DNA of 64,000 nucleotides from Agelaius tricolor. Taxonomy: Eukaryota; Chordata; Aves; Passeriformes; Icteridae. A program made the translations under genes and the position numbers. Where the stretch lies: the NCBI GenBank assembly GCA_023055355.1, contig JALJCS010000038.1:806001-870000 (forward strand), given 5' to 3'. The notes beneath the pieces are model-generated. The model was not told where the DNA came from and searched no databases. It saw only the letters and a list, made by a program, of their open reading frames with translations. This document shows positions 1-12,544 of the stretch, piece by piece. Numbering within the stretch: position 1 is the stretch's first letter; the number at the start of each line of letters is the position of its first letter.

Positions 1-1689
1 TCTGCAAGCCCTGTGACCGTGGCCAAGCCTGAGTTAATATCTCTTGCTATTCAGGAGCATTTTTTACACTGAGCTTGACATGGCTTTGGTCTTCTTAGCC
101 CCGAGCTGGGGCTGACTGCAGTGCCCCATGTTGTGCAAGCACTGCAATGGGCTCAACATCAACCCTCCTGTTGGTTTCTCCAAGTTTAGGATCAGATGCT
201 ACAGTGGGAATTTCTGTAGGTGCCAAGTCATGCTGATAAGGGAAATATGTTGGGTGCTCACTGAGTGTAGAGTGTTCCTCACAACCTGGCCTCTCCTTTG
301 CATGCCTTAAGCCACAGGTGATTTTGCAAATCTTGCTTTACATTTTTAGGTGTACAAACTAGCTGGGAACAGCTGTCTTGTCCATTGCATTGTTTTGATG
401 GGCAGAGGGAAGCATAAGCTGAGAGAGAAGGATTGGCTCCAGGACCTTTTGGAGGTGTTTGGAGCTAGGATTTTGTCTGATCTGCTTTAAGGAGAGGGTC
501 CAACTTTACACGGCACAGATGTAGAAGCCCCACCATAAAACCATTTTGAGACTTTATCTTGCCTAATGAGAGCTCCCTGTCGTGTGCCAGCAGGAGTTGT
601 GTGTGCAGAGTGTGCTCCCAGCACCATTCAGGATATAACTCATTCTCTGGTTTACTCATTATTCATACCACGTCCTCCTTCTCCAGTTCACACAACAGAA
701 CTGCAGTTTGTCAGGATGTGTTGTGGAATTTCTGCCCACAAAACTAATTTTTCTTCAAACTTCCCATTCTTTCCAATTGCCAACCCATTTTCCTGTGACA
801 CTGCTCTTGGTCACTGTTGTTGTTCATCTCATCTGGCTTAGCACTTTGCAGCTGGTCAAAGTCAGATGTGTGTGTTTTCTGATCCCATTGGGATAAAGAC
901 CAAATCCTTTTGCTGTGAAAACTTTGGGCACAGCCATCCATCCATCCCTTGGTGAGGAGAACCTTGCCGCCTCTTTTTTGGTTTCACCAACTTCTATTCT
1001 CTTCTCCTCTGGTGTGAGGAACAATGCACAACCTCCAAACTGTTTTCTCTTACCAACTCAGGAAGATGTGACCTCACATGTTCTTCTTGGAGCTCTGCAG
1101 AAAGAGGCTTTTGCATTATTTACTCTCCTTTGGAGCTGGAGCCAGACCTGACTCTGGGCTTGTTCAGCTCAAGGCAATAGAGGTGGGAGTGAAGCCCTCC
1201 CAGTAACACCATCAGAGCCACTGGAGCTGGGCTCAGGTTTCTTCCCTGGCTGGTTCTCCTGGCTCAGCAGAGTCCAGCCCTGTTCCCTCCTGGTGTAACG
1301 CTGACACGGGACTTTTTAGCTCCGTTCAGCCCTGGTGTGGCTTCCCCAACCACCACCCACCAGTCAGGCTTTGTGCTTGGGGTGCTCCATCCCAGCTGAC
1401 CTGGGGCCAACCAGCCCTTTGCAGGCACTCGGTGGTGAGGCAGAGCCAAATTCTTGACTTCTGGCCCTTCAGCAGTGGCCAGGGTCGGTGTGGGGTGGGG
1501 AGGAGGAGGAGGAGGAGGAGAAGGGTTCAATGTCAGCCCCGGCTGGAGTCCCCCCACCCCCACGCCCAGGGAAGAGATGCCAGTGAGGTTCTTTGCCCGC
1601 TGGCAGCCGACTTTGCCCCCATCCATCCACCCTTTCTGAAGCATAGAGCCGGGAGTGGGGGATCCATTCCACACCTGCTTTCCTCTCCC
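1..1689. other. Intergenic, no feature recognised
   Basis: No coding, RNA or mobile-element signature seen apart from a short (GGA)n at about 1499-1520. Confidence 0.5.
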
Positions 1690-1870
1690 CTTCCTGCCGC
1701 CCTTCTCCCCCTAATTCCCCCCCGCCCCCCCCCCCCCAAAAAAAATCTTGCATCATCTAAAAAAACCCCACATTCTCTCTGGCTGCTTTTTCTTGCTAAC
1801 CTCCGCTCGCTTTGCCTCTCCTCCCCTCCCTCCCTCCTCTCCATCTCCCTCCCTCCCTCTCTCTGGGGGG
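1690..1870. repeat. Poly(C)/polypyrimidine low-complexity tract
   Basis: Includes long C runs at about 1718-1737 (with one G) and (CCCTCCCT)n at 1820-1862; the minus strand is G-quadruplex-capable. Confidence 0.85.
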
Positions 1871-1880
1871 AAAAAAGGTC

Positions 1881-1921
1881 ATTGCGCAAATGATTAGTCA
1901 GAGCTCAGTTGCTGTAGCAAC
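1881..1921. promoter_or_regulatory. Compact C/EBP - AP-1-like - RFX motif cluster
   Basis: ATTGCGCAAA at 1881-1890 is one base from the ideal C/EBP palindrome ATTGCGCAAT. TGATTAGTCA follows at 1891-1900. GTTGCTGTAGCAAC at 1908-1921 is a perfect inverted repeat matching the RFX X-box (GTYNCC-N-RGNAAC type). Three bZIP/RFX sites in 41 bp with no other explanation suggest a real element. Confidence 0.55.
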
Positions 1922-1929
1922 CGGCTGCT

Positions 1930-2240
1930 GGAACTGGGACAGGCGTGCAGCGAGGACAACGGAGAGGTCGAGCATCAGCCGGGCTGGGGGAGCCCAGCCT
2001 TTGTATGTGCCCGGAGCCGGGGCGCTGCGAGCCCCCGCTCCACGCCACGCGTGGGGCCCTTCCAGCGCCAGCCCCGACCGAGCTCGGCCACCACACGTTC
2101 TTTGCCGGCATCTCGATGCCAGCGTGGGGTCGGTATGGCCTTGGTGTCTCTCCGGTGTCCCTTGGCGTGGTGGCACCGTCCCTGGCCGGGAGGGAGGGTC
2201 CTGCCCTCGGTGGAGGGTCCATGGAGAGGGGCACGTCGTG
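1930..2240. promoter_or_regulatory. CpG-rich patch next to an RFX/C/EBP element
   Basis: About 300 bp CpG-dense directly downstream of the motif cluster at 1881-1921; it also has a short palindrome GGCATC-TC-GATGCC at 2107-2120. May be a CpG-island promoter or poised enhancer. No exon structure was recognised. Confidence 0.35.
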
Positions 2241-5200
2241 GGTTCCTCCCAGGGAACGCATGCCCTGGGGTTCAGGGCTCCTTGTCCTCTTGCAACATCC
2301 CACACATGAAATATGAAGCCAAGTTCCTCCTGATCCTTCACGAGGAACCAGGCGTTAACTGTGTCCTGCCCAATTCCAGTTCCAGAGCGCAGCAGTCCCT
2401 CTGCCTTCAGTCCCCAAGCAGCTTCAGACAGAGGCTTTTCCAAATCTCCCCTCTTTCCTCCCTGCCTTGAACTTGAGGACAGCAGCCTGGCACGCAGCAT
2501 CCATGGGCTGCTTGGCCTTGGAGTGCAGAGCAAGGGCTCTTCTGGGAATGCTCGGGCCACATGCACGGTGGTTTCCATCGCTGTGGTCAGGATCTCCCAG
2601 GGGTGTTTGGTGTTTTGCTGGGGGCCCTGCAGCACTGGCTCAGCGTGTCCCAGCCAACCAGCCTGGGCAGTGGGGCCAAGGAGGGTTGGTGGCAGAGCCA
2701 GTGGCAGCACAGGCACAGACCCCTCCAGCTGTCTGTGGGATCCTGTGCTGCAGGACCAGGGAGGATGGAGGGGGGACCCCACCCCAGTCCCTGCCCTGGG
2801 CACTGCAGCACCTCAGCTCTCCCCTACAGCCCCCAAAGTGCTGCTGCACAGGCCCTTCAGGGGACCCCCGTGTGTGAATCTGTTCCAGTCACCAGCTCCC
2901 TGCTCTGGAGAAAACATCATTCTAAATTGTGTGGGGTGAGAGAACCTTGACACTGGGCTGTCTCTACCCTTGATGTTCCCTTTGCACGCCAGTCCTTCAG
3001 GGGCTGAAGACCAGTTTATTTCCCAGTGTGCACTGCCTGGGTATTTGAGTAAACTGCTCCTTGTTCTTTGTGTGTTGAGCAGTGATTTGGGGTCTTGCTT
3101 CCATCTGGGATGTGTGTGGAGTGTGAATGGGCTGGAGGTTGCAGGGGCTTTGAGACACCCAAAGGAAAGTGCTGGGGTGGGGTGATGTAGGGGGCAGCTG
3201 GAAGTTGGTGCAAGTGCATCTGGGGAGGAAATGTAAAACCTCTGCTATGGACTCTGGGCAGGATTTTGGGAACGTCTTTGGTCTCTTGCTCAAGGTTGAG
3301 CTCTGTGCATCCATCTAGAAAGCTGTGGGCTGGCGTCCTCAAGCCTAGGAAATTATTTTAGTCTGACTTTGTGGGAAACAGCAGGAAAGGGCTATTTATG
3401 CAGAAAATGGCTTCCAATAAACACGCTTCCTTTGGGAGTGGAGAGAAACTGCTGAGATGTGCTGGAAGTCTTTTCCCTTTCCTGGGACTGTCCTTATTGC
3501 CAGGAGCGAGCCAGCCACGCGGCACGGCCACGCCGGCGACGTTCCCTGCCCTGCCTCAAACCCTGTCCCCAGCTCTCCATCACCCTGGGGGTGCAGAGGG
3601 GCTTTCAAGGACACCTCTCACTCTGCCTCGCCCACTGATGCTCCTTTTGGTCCTATCAATGGTCCTCCAAACCTCTTGAGATTTCCCTTGGATCCCAGTG
3701 TTTCCTTCTCTCCTCCATGTTTGTGGAGCTGTGTGATTGCAGAGCACTGGCAGGAGGGTGCTGGTTTCAAGGCTTCTTACCTCATGTAAGAGGAGCTTAG
3801 CAGAGTGATGTCAGAGTGGCCTACAGGCTCGAAAGCCAACAGGGAAATAGAAGCAAGGCAACTGGTCCTCTTTCTTTTTTCCTTTTTTCTTCTTCTTCTC
3901 TCTTTTTTTTTTTTCCCTTGCAAATCTCATTATTTTAAAGACTCTTCCCTGTTTTTTCTAGTGTCTGGAAATCTTCGGGAGCTCTAAATGTTTGGGGTTT
4001 GCCACGCTGTTTTGCTGTGTTTCAGTCCTTTGGAGGTGGTGAGTAAACCCTGCAGATTCAGCCCAGCTCACTAATATTTCAGATTATCGAAAATAACAAA
4101 GGAAAGGAAGAGTGAATGAATCTGAAGCCTCCTGGAGAGGGCCAAAACTCCCTGTGACTCACTCAAACACTATTTCTGAGCTTGAAAACAAAATGGTGCC
4201 TGTTTCTTGTTGCTCCTTGCAATGGGCTAGGAGATCATAACCATCCAGGACATGGTTTGGGTTACAAGGCTGCCAGGTTCACATTTTCTTCTACAGATTT
4301 TTTCTCTCAAACCCCTCCTCTCTCCTGAAGGACCTCCGAGGTCCCAGTTAGAGATGGTTGTGTAACCCTTTGAAGGCATCAACCTTATCCTGAGCATCCA
4401 TGAGCTGGAAGAAGAGTAGAGAAAGAGTGGAGGGTTTTTCCCTTTATGGATGACATCCAATTAAGGCTTCAAGTAATCAGCACTGTCTGATAATTTGGAG
4501 CACATCCATGACTGTATGAGAGCTTCCTGCACGGAAAGGACATAAGAGGGGAGAGCTGGGGAACATTCTAGTGACAGAGGTGGTGCAATCCAAGGGGATG
4601 GGGAAGCTTTAAAGCCATTTGGCAAAGAAAGTGTTTGCAGTTTCACCCATAGCCCTGCAGCACTGCTCTTCACTGGGAAGCATCTGCAGAGCAGGATGTG
4701 TTCCCTGCCTGCAGAGAATCCCTGAAGTGGGGTGGGATGTGACCTAGGCTGGCTGAGCCTCTCCTGGCAGGAGCAGCTGGGAAGGGGAGCACACGGGAGA
4801 AGGCGTGCAGCCCTTCCCTCAGCTCTCTCAGTGAGTGTGTGCTCCTCCAAAGAAATGTACTCGTGAGCATTTGTCAGCGATTGCCATGGAAGGAGGCAAA
4901 AATCTATAACCTGGGGTCAGGCCTTTCTTCCAGGCTCTCATGTCATGAGATTCTCTCCACCTCCTCCCTCAAACTGCAGGGAGCAGCCCCTCTGTGCTGT
5001 GTCTCATCTCGCTGACACGGCTTGGCTGTAGCCCGTGTCCAGGAGGTCGCCGGCAGACGTCGGCTGTCGCTGGAAAATAGCTGGAGTGGTGTCCTGGGGA
5101 TGCCAGGGGTGCAGGCAGCTCCAAGCGACCCCGTCACTGCAGCTGCCCTGATGGGCGAGTGCCACGCGCTGCCAGCGCTGCCAGCCCGGGCTGTGCCGCC

Positions 5201-6666
5201 GCGGGGTGGGCGATGCTCCTCGCTGGGGTCTGTCAAGGGAAACCCAGCACGGAGTTAATGTGTGCTCTGCTCCCAGCCCTCCTTTGTTAAGGGGTTTGGC
5301 CCCGTGCCACGCGGGGAGCGCGGCAGGCAGGGCTGGGGGCCGGCAGGGACAGCTTTTGTTCAACGTTGTGGCTCCTCCATGGAAAGGACGGTTGGCCAAA
5401 ATGGGGCGCGTGCGAGCGCGGCAGCCGCTCCGCCTGGGGAGGAGCCCAGCTGCTCTCCCTCTTCGGCACTGAATCCCCTGGGGCTTTGTGGGAGCACGAG
5501 GAAGCTGCTCACTCCCAAACCCCGCTGGAGATTTCTCTCATGCTGTGGCAGAGTGCTGCTCCCCGTGGCAGCTGAGTGGGTGCTCGGGTGTCCCATCTGT
5601 AACGCCCGGGAGAGATCTGCCTCGATCTTCCCTCGATTCAGTGGCACTGGTGCAGTGGTGGCTGTGACATGAGACAGCTCCTCGGCCTGTCCTGGGCCAG
5701 GGCCAGGTCCTGCTCAGCTTTAAGCTGAGCACAGCTAGCAGACCGCCGGATTTGGCCATCTCCATCTGCTGGAAACACTCCCTGTTTTGCCCAGCCTTTG
5801 TTTCCTCCCAGCTCCTCGTTATTTTTCATGGCGTTTTCCCTTCTGACTCTTGTGCTGCTCGAGGCTGTTGGTGCAAGCTCAGCATTTGGGCTCGTGCTTG
5901 TTCAGCTGAACACGGCTCTGTGCGAGCTGGGTTCTTTTGTGTGCTCCCCAGCACAAGGGGTCCCAAAGAGCGAGGCTCAGCCCCACCTTGGCTCTTTAAC
6001 AACAGCGGGAGCAGCACGTCCACGTGAACCCGAGCCCCAAAACGGCCCAGGGGAATGACGCAGCGAAGGTGAAATTTCAAAGGGAGACGGGAAGTGCATG
6101 GCAAGAGCAGGGGAAACAGAGGAGAGAATAGCCGGAGCTGACCTCAGCAGGGAGGGGAGCCCGGCCGCACGCATGGAAGGGAAATGGGAAAAGGATACAG
6201 CTGGGACCGGCCGTGACAGCCGTGCGCTCTGCCCCAGCAGTGTCCTGCTTCCCGCCTTTCCCCCAGCATGGCCTGGGGCCATGGGCCGGCTCAGGGCTGG
6301 CTCCCAGCGCACCGGCGCTCCTGGAAGCATCCGCCGGGAATTGCCTCAAATGCACCCATCGGGGCAGCTCCGGAGCGCGCCCACCGGCAGCCAGGGGTGC
6401 TCCTGGGCATCCACATCCCCATGTGCCAGGAGCTGGCAGCCAGGAAACAGCCCTGCTCTGGTGACCGCCAGCTCCGGCTCGCCGCGGACCCGCCCCGGCT
6501 AGCTGGGTGCTCCCGGGGCCGGTCCGGTCCTGCCAACCTTCCCCGGCCCGAGCGGCGGCCGGAGGTGTCACCGCCACCAGGGCCGCCTGTCGGGAAGCGG
6601 CACAAACCGTCCCAGGGTAGCTGCTGTCCCTTCCAGTGCTCTCGGTTTTGCCCAGGGACGGATGAC
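2241..6666. other. Intergenic, no gene recognised
   Basis: Ordinary sequence with a (TTC)/T run at 3872-3915, an AT-rich non-repetitive island at about 4060-4200 that could be regulatory, and mildly CpG-rich sequence at 5030-5460 and 6480-6600. No ORF has homology I recognise. Confidence 0.45.
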
Positions 6667-6805
6667 TTTTTTTTTTTTTTTTGGAACATGTGGAGTTTTA
6701 TTTTTAGCTGGAAAAAACCCCCAGCCTTTAAAAAACAAACGCACACAAAGTTTTGGTTTTGTTTTTTTTTTTTTTTTTTGTTTTTTTTTTTGGTGAAAAA
6801 TACTC
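6667..6805. repeat. T-rich low-complexity region
   Basis: Two T runs (6667-6682 and 6763-6792) separated by AT-rich sequence. Produces Phe- or Lys-rich false ORFs. Confidence 0.8.
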
Positions 6806-7394
6806 AACATAATGGAATTTTTTTCTTCTCCATGAAACTGAGTGTGACATTTCTAAATGAACGGTTCCTCCTGTCCTTCTGCTCTTCCCCCCTCAATCTT
6901 CAGTGAAATTTTTCCTTTCCCCAAGCCCCCATTTTTCTCCTCAGGATATGCTCTTTCAGGAGGAGGCACAGCAATTATAAAGACTGTTCTGTTTTTTCTG
7001 GATTTTTTTTTCCCAAAATAGTAGAAAATTTATTAAAACATCCCTTTTGAACCTGTTACAATGGAATGAAATTAATTTTGTTTTTTCCCCCTTCTTCCAA
7101 CTAGTTCTCATCTGTTCTTAGTCTTTAGGGTGGGAGAACTGGGATAATAAATGGCAGAAAGCAGATCCTACTCTTTCCTTACTCAAGGGGAATATTTTTC
7201 CATCCCAGTTGAACTCTTCCTTTGGGGACGGAGGGCACCCAAAAGCCAACATCTGGAGAGGTTCATGCTTCTGACCTTCTTTTCCCTCCAGTGAAGGGAT
7301 GTACAGAAGGCTTTGGGGGTCTGTGGGACTGTGGGAGGGCTGGGATTGTCCCAAGGATGGTCAGGGTGGATGGGAGGACTTGAGAGCTGGACAG

Positions 7395-7500
7395 CAGAAA
7401 CCCTGGTTCTGTTCTGGGCTCTCCAGCAGCATTTCCCAGGTGACCTTGAGGAAGTCACTTCATCACTCTTCACATTAATTTCCTTACCTCAAGAAGAGGA
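7395..7500 (+). repeat. MIR-like SINE fragment
   Basis: GGTTCTGTTCTGGGCTCTCCAGCAGC...GTGACCTTGAGGAAGTCACTT...TTTCCTTACCTC follows the forward MIR consensus (GTGTGACCTTGGGCAAGTCACTTAACCTC...GTTTCCTCATCTG). The best of the six fragments. Confidence 0.7.
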
Positions 7501-8400
7501 GAGCACTTTCTTTGCACCTGTGGGCTTAGGCAGGCATCTGATACCTTTTGATCACTGAGTTGCCACAGGAATTTGATCAGCCCCCATTGACTCAGTTGAA
7601 GCAGAGGACAGTAGTTTTCCTTCCAGGCTGGAAGTACATTGGCTGCTTTTCAAAAGTAGCTACTGGTTTCTCAGAGCTGAAGGCACTGGAGGTGGGGATG
7701 CTTCTATCCTTAGACAACACAGCTCTCTGCACCCTCTTGGCACCCAGGAACATCCAAACCAGCATCCGCATTGCAGAAATTTATCCTCCCTGGTGATCTG
7801 AGGGTCTCTCCTGACCCAGCCCAGGAGCCTTCACACGGCTTGGCTGGGATGTGGGGATGTGGGGCACAACTCTTGGGCTTTAGAAGAAAACACTTGAGAC
7901 CAAAACAGGCTGAGGTCACACCTTCCAATGCAAAAGTCTGGGCTCAGTGAGCCTAATTCAGCCACCCAAATTAAAGTCATGTCACAGAGATCCTGCCAGA
8001 GTGGATGCTGCTCCTCTGCCTTGAATACACAGCCCATCACTTGGAGGGGGACCTGATGAGAAGCTGTCAGGACTGGACTGGTGCTTGTGTGCATGGGAGC
8101 CTCTTTTCTCAAACTCAGGGGGAAATACTGGGCTCACAGACAGCAGCTGCTGCAGCCCATGAGGGAGCCTTGGAACCCCTGGAGCAGGGAAGGGCAGCAA
8201 AGCACCCGCGCTTTGTCCAGGCTATTTATTTTGTGCTGGGGTAAGGGTTTTTTTTTTCATTTCAGACATGCGATGAGCGTGTTACTCAGCCATGACTCGA
8301 GAACTTGTGAGCAATAAAGTCATCCTGAAGTCTGCCAAAAAAAATCTTCTTAGCACACCCACCTCATCACACGTTCCCACTGTAGCTACTTTGGTGCGAT

Positions 8401-8460
8401 CTGCCGCGGGAAGGCGGCTACCTCGCGGGGAGGCTGCGGTAGCCATCTGCCTCGCGGCAG
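8401..8460. ncRNA. 60-nt near-palindromic hairpin, possible structured RNA
   Basis: The segment starts CTGCCGCG and ends CGCGGCAG (8-bp arm pair); inside, GGCTACC pairs with GGTAGCC (7 bp) around a 15-base G-rich loop, with a small asymmetric internal loop between the two helices. It is a CpG-rich island inside otherwise CpG-poor sequence. A small hairpin RNA, a cruciform or a decayed inverted-repeat element are all possible; I do not recognise a known microRNA. Confidence 0.35.
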
Positions 8461-9299
8461 TGGCCCAGGGATGAACCCGTGCCCATCGGCACACTGCCAC
8501 CCGTGTCACCTGCCTGGTGGCTGGGACCCTTCACAAACATCCTCACCAAGATGGTGGGCTGGAGCTTGCTCCAAAATCTGAGAGAAAACAGAGCTGGAAG
8601 GGGTGGCGTAGACTGGTGTGATTTTCCGTCTGCAGCAAGGGCTGGGTTTGGGGTTTGGAATGTTGGTTTTGACCTTTTGGGGTCAAGATTGACCTGAGAC
8701 CTCCATGAGGAGGAGAGCCCTGGACACATTCCTCTTCCTGCCCTGAGCTAAACCAGCTCCAGCAGGGTTGGCTGGATGTGAAGATGACTTGAGGCTCCAG
8801 AGCCCTGCACCAGCCACCTCTGCAGTCTGGGAGTGGTGATGAGCAGTGGTGCATCCTCCAGACTGCAGGAGAGGAGACGTGCACTGGCAGACCAGGACAG
8901 TGCTGTTGGAAATGCCTGAGAAAATGTGCATTGGTGCTAAAATTTGCATTTTTGGAAGCTGTCTGGTCCCTTGGATAAGGAGTCAGGGTTCAAGGTCCCC
9001 ATATGTGAACCCTCACCCTCTGGGTAGCCACTCTGCCTGTTGGGTAGTGCAGCCCTCCACCGGTGGCTCTGGAACTGGGATGCTCCTGGAGCTGGATATC
9101 TTGACTTGCTGTGAGGGGAAGCCCTGCTCTGCTGAAGGCAGGATGGGTCAGGGATAGAAACCACCCCATGTCAGTGGGGTGGGATGCAAGGGATGGTCTT
9201 GGGGACATCCCAGCACCAGTAGGGAGGTGGGACCATGCAGAACCCCCTCACCTGAACTACCAGGGTAGAACTGCCTCTTCCATGGCTTCCTCTCCCCAC

Positions 9300-9960
9300 C
9301 CCTTCCCTGCACCGAAGCTCTAAATAATTGATAAGACTGATAAATAATAGATCTTGTATTTGCTCCTTGGCTGTCTCTGGCAGGGCGTGTGCGCTCGCAG
9401 CCTGGCGCTGCTGCAGGAGGGTTACGGGGATGGGGAGCGCGGCTGTTGGGCCGGGGTAGGGAGCTCTGCAGCGGGGAGAGCATTCCGGGGAGATAAAGGG
9501 CTGGTTTGATGTGTGTTCATGTGGCGGGGCTGTTTTGCCTTGCATGCCTTTCTCTTTTGCTTTATTTTTTTCCTGGAGTGAAGCCTGGCGCCAGCAGTCT
9601 GGAACCAGCCTGACAAGCTTTTGAGTTATGGAAAGGGGGAGGAAGGGGGGAGGAGAGAGAAAGAGGGAGCGAGAGAGGCAGGGAGGAGGAGGGCGAAGGC
9701 AGAGGGAGGCAGCTGGGATGTGGATTATTAGGGGAGAACAAGAATACACACAAGAGGCTGGTGGGGTGAGGGCTGGGGGCTACCGAGGCTTTCGGGGAGG
9801 GGATGGAGCTGGCTTCGAGCAAACGTTTCAAAGGAGATTTTTTTTAATTTTTTTTTTTTTTTTTCATGGAGGGGAGAGGGGGAATTGAGTCATTTTGGGC
9901 ATGAAACGCAAACCTCGCCGCGTCAAGGAACAAGGAAGTTTTTTAAAGCGCCAATTAAAG
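9300..9960. promoter_or_regulatory. Candidate regulatory block with purine tract
   Basis: An AT-rich island TCTAAATAATTGATAAGACTGATAAATAATAG at 9319-9350 (GATAAG and homeodomain cores) is followed by a 100-bp homopurine tract (9626-9715), a T run (9838-9863) and AAAGCGCCAATTAAAGGGC (9947-9963). Composition suggests constrained non-coding DNA; function unknown. Confidence 0.35.
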
Positions 9961-10290
9961 GGCTCGGAGAGGTCCGGGGCTTTTAAACAGCCTTGGGAAG
10001 GGGGGGGGTTCCTGGCCGGCGTTCAGGCTGCCGTCCCATCAGGACATTCCTTTCTGCTGAACGCTGCTGCTCCCGGCCCTCTTCTCCTCCTTTTCCAAGC
10101 TGCCGTCGAATCCTTTCCAACTCCCGCGTCCGAACCCGGGGAACTTTGCTCCGTTTCATCTCTCGCCGCCCGCCTCCCCCCGGCCCCGGCCCGTGCTTTG
10201 ATCACTGAGCTGCCTGCACAGAGAGCCCCGAACCCCCGCACTCTGCACCCCCGGGACGCAGGCGCCAGCAGCCCCTCCAGCGGCTGCCAT
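9961..10290. promoter_or_regulatory. CpG-rich patch
   Basis: About 330 bp CpG-dense, flanking the AT-rich block just upstream. It could be a CpG-island promoter. No splice-consistent exon or conserved ORF was identified. Confidence 0.3.
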
Positions 10291-11837
10291 GGCCAAAAAC
10301 TCCCCCCTGCCTCGATGGAGACCCCCGTCTGCCATCACAGCCCTGCTCAGGGAAGGCAGCTGCCTCATGGAATTGGTCGCTGCAGTGCTGGGGGGGAGGC
10401 TCGGTGCCCAGGGACAGGGACCTGGCCCCACAAAAGGGGAGGGGGAGAGCTTGCCCCATGGGGGCTGTGAGGGGTGGGTGAGGCAGCGCGTTTGGAAAGG
10501 TCCCGTCAGGGTGCCCACAGCTGGGAGAGCCATGTGGTACCCATGAGGCTCCTCCTGCTCTGCTTTGGGGGGGTCACAGCGCTGGCAGCAGCACAGCCTG
10601 GAGCAAATTCCCTGGAGCAGGGGGATGGCAGCAGGGGCTGCCCAGCTCCATGGCATGTTTTCCACTCTGAGACCCCCTGATCACCTCCTGTGGGTGTCCA
10701 GCAGCAAGAGGCACAGGAGGGGGAAAGCCTTGCTGCTTCAGCCCACCTTTTGGAGTGTGGAGAGAGCCGCGGCACACCGAGGAGTGCCTTGCCTGCGCTC
10801 CGGGGAAAATCCTGAGTGCTGGCCAGGGGACGGGGATTTGGAGCTGCTTTGCAGGGGCTTTGTTTGGTTTGGTTTCAGCGCAGCCTATTTAACTCCAACA
10901 ACTGGTGAAGGCTGGGGAGAAAAGAGCTCTTTGTTACAGGCTGAACAGCCCCAGGTCTTTAACTCAGCTTGTGGGAAGAGCTCTGAGAAGTTGAGATAGC
11001 CCAGGGACGGGCTGATTTTGGGATGGGCAGATTTTATATCACTCACACCTCTAAAGTGAAGAATGAGAGTGAGGGTTTGAATACCCAGCTCCCAAAAAAA
11101 GCCCAGCACAAGCCCTGTGAGCACCACCACCATCTGCCAAGTCTTTGTCTTTGCAGAGGAGGTGGAAGGGGGAACACCCAGTTTTCTGAAATCTCCATTA
11201 CAGGTTGCCTATGAGCTGCAGCTCTTCACAAAAAATACTTCTTTCTCTGGGTTTCCAGGAAGCAAAATGTTGCCCTCCGCTGTTTGCAGCGTTGCTGGAA
11301 CAGAGAACTCGCTGCGTCCAAGCCAGTCCAGCGCTTTACTCCAGTGTCACATCCGTGGCACTGGTCAGGGGATTTGGAGAGAGACAACTCCCACCCAGCC
11401 CACAGATGCCGCAAAGACCTGCAAAAGGTCCCATCACCCTCCCTGAGCCACCAGGAGTGACATCCTCCCACTCTCAGGGTGAGCTGCTCCTGCCCTGGCG
11501 CCTCGGCACGGGACTGAGACACGGGGGTTGGCCATGGTTCAGCTGGGTTGTCTTCACACTGAGGTGGGTCCAACCAAGACCAACCTCCTCACACGTCGTG
11601 TTTCACAAGAAAACAATGCCAAGCAGCTCAGTTGTGCATCCTTGGTCCAAATTCCTCATTTTTCCCTTCTCTTTTTCCTTGGTGGCTCTTCAAGCTCCTT
11701 CTGGTAACTTTAGAGCTATGCTGGCAAAATTGTCCCCCTGCTCCTCCTTGCTAGAGATGCAACACAGATGGATTCATGCCTTTTATAGACCTTCAACATC
11801 TGAGTGCTGGGAGTCTTAAACCAGTTAGTGGAGGGAG

Positions 11838-11935
11838 TCACTACTTTTTTTATGGATGTGGAAACTGAGGCATAGGCTACTTGTCCAAGTGAAAAGAAAT
11901 CAGATTTTAGGGCCAAGGGACACAATTTCACTTAG
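11838..11935 (-). repeat. MIR-like SINE fragment
   Basis: GGATGTGGAAACTGAGGCATAGGCTACTTGTCCAAGTG (from 11853) is close to the reverse MIR consensus GATGAGGAAACTGAGGCACAGAGAGG...AACTTGCCCAAGG. Confidence 0.65.
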
Positions 11936-12523
11936 AAACCTTTGCTTCATCAGCTTCCCTGACATTTCTTGAGATGTTCCCATGAAGGAGGAGACCCTTT
12001 CTCCCTTCGTCTTGCCCAGAAAGGATCAGGAGTCATGGACAGAGCTGACAACATGGCACCATGGCCCATCCCCAACCCATGACCTCCCTGCTTACACAAG
12101 GGGCAGCAGGCAGTAATAAAACACAGTTCAGGGCTGGTGGAGCTGGGGGAGCTGAGGAAGAGCAAGATGAGTCTTGGTGGGGAGACCATCCTCACCTTTC
12201 ATATTCTAATGCCTTGCCTTTTCCTGATTTGTGAGCTCTTGGGAGTCCTGCTGGGAATTCGCTCGAACGGAGGCACACGCCGCCGTCCCTCGGTAAATTA
12301 CACAGAGATATAATGAAGGAGGAGAAATCAGTTACTCTGTGACTGTGGCTCCCCAGGGGACCTTAATTCAAATATTTGTGGAGCTGAGCAAGTGGGGCGT
12401 TGGGGAGCCGCCGAGTTGGAGTGTCTCTCGACAGGTTGCTTGCAGGTGGTTGGTGATCGGGAGGCAGCACTGTGGGATACAGGATGCATCCCCAAAGAGG
12501 CTTCAGGTTCTTGGAGGGTGTCC

Positions 12524-12544
12524 TTAGGGTTAAGGTTAGGGTTA
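12524..12544 (+). repeat. Very short interstitial telomere-like repeat
   Basis: TTAGGGTTAAGGTTAGGGTTA: two exact and one degenerate TTAGGG. Too short for a chromosome-fusion scar; possibly a repair insertion. Confidence 0.6.

Noticed and set aside
1898..2803. 301-codon minus-strand ORF
   Set aside because: Lies in CpG/GC-rich sequence where stops are rare; no motif, no conserved start and no plausible splice structure.
3187..3200. CTCF-like TAGGGGGCAGCT
   Set aside because: The upstream CCA half of the motif is missing.
8292..8474. 60-codon ORF overlapping the 8401 hairpin
   Set aside because: Short, no homology, and the hairpin explains the unusual composition better.
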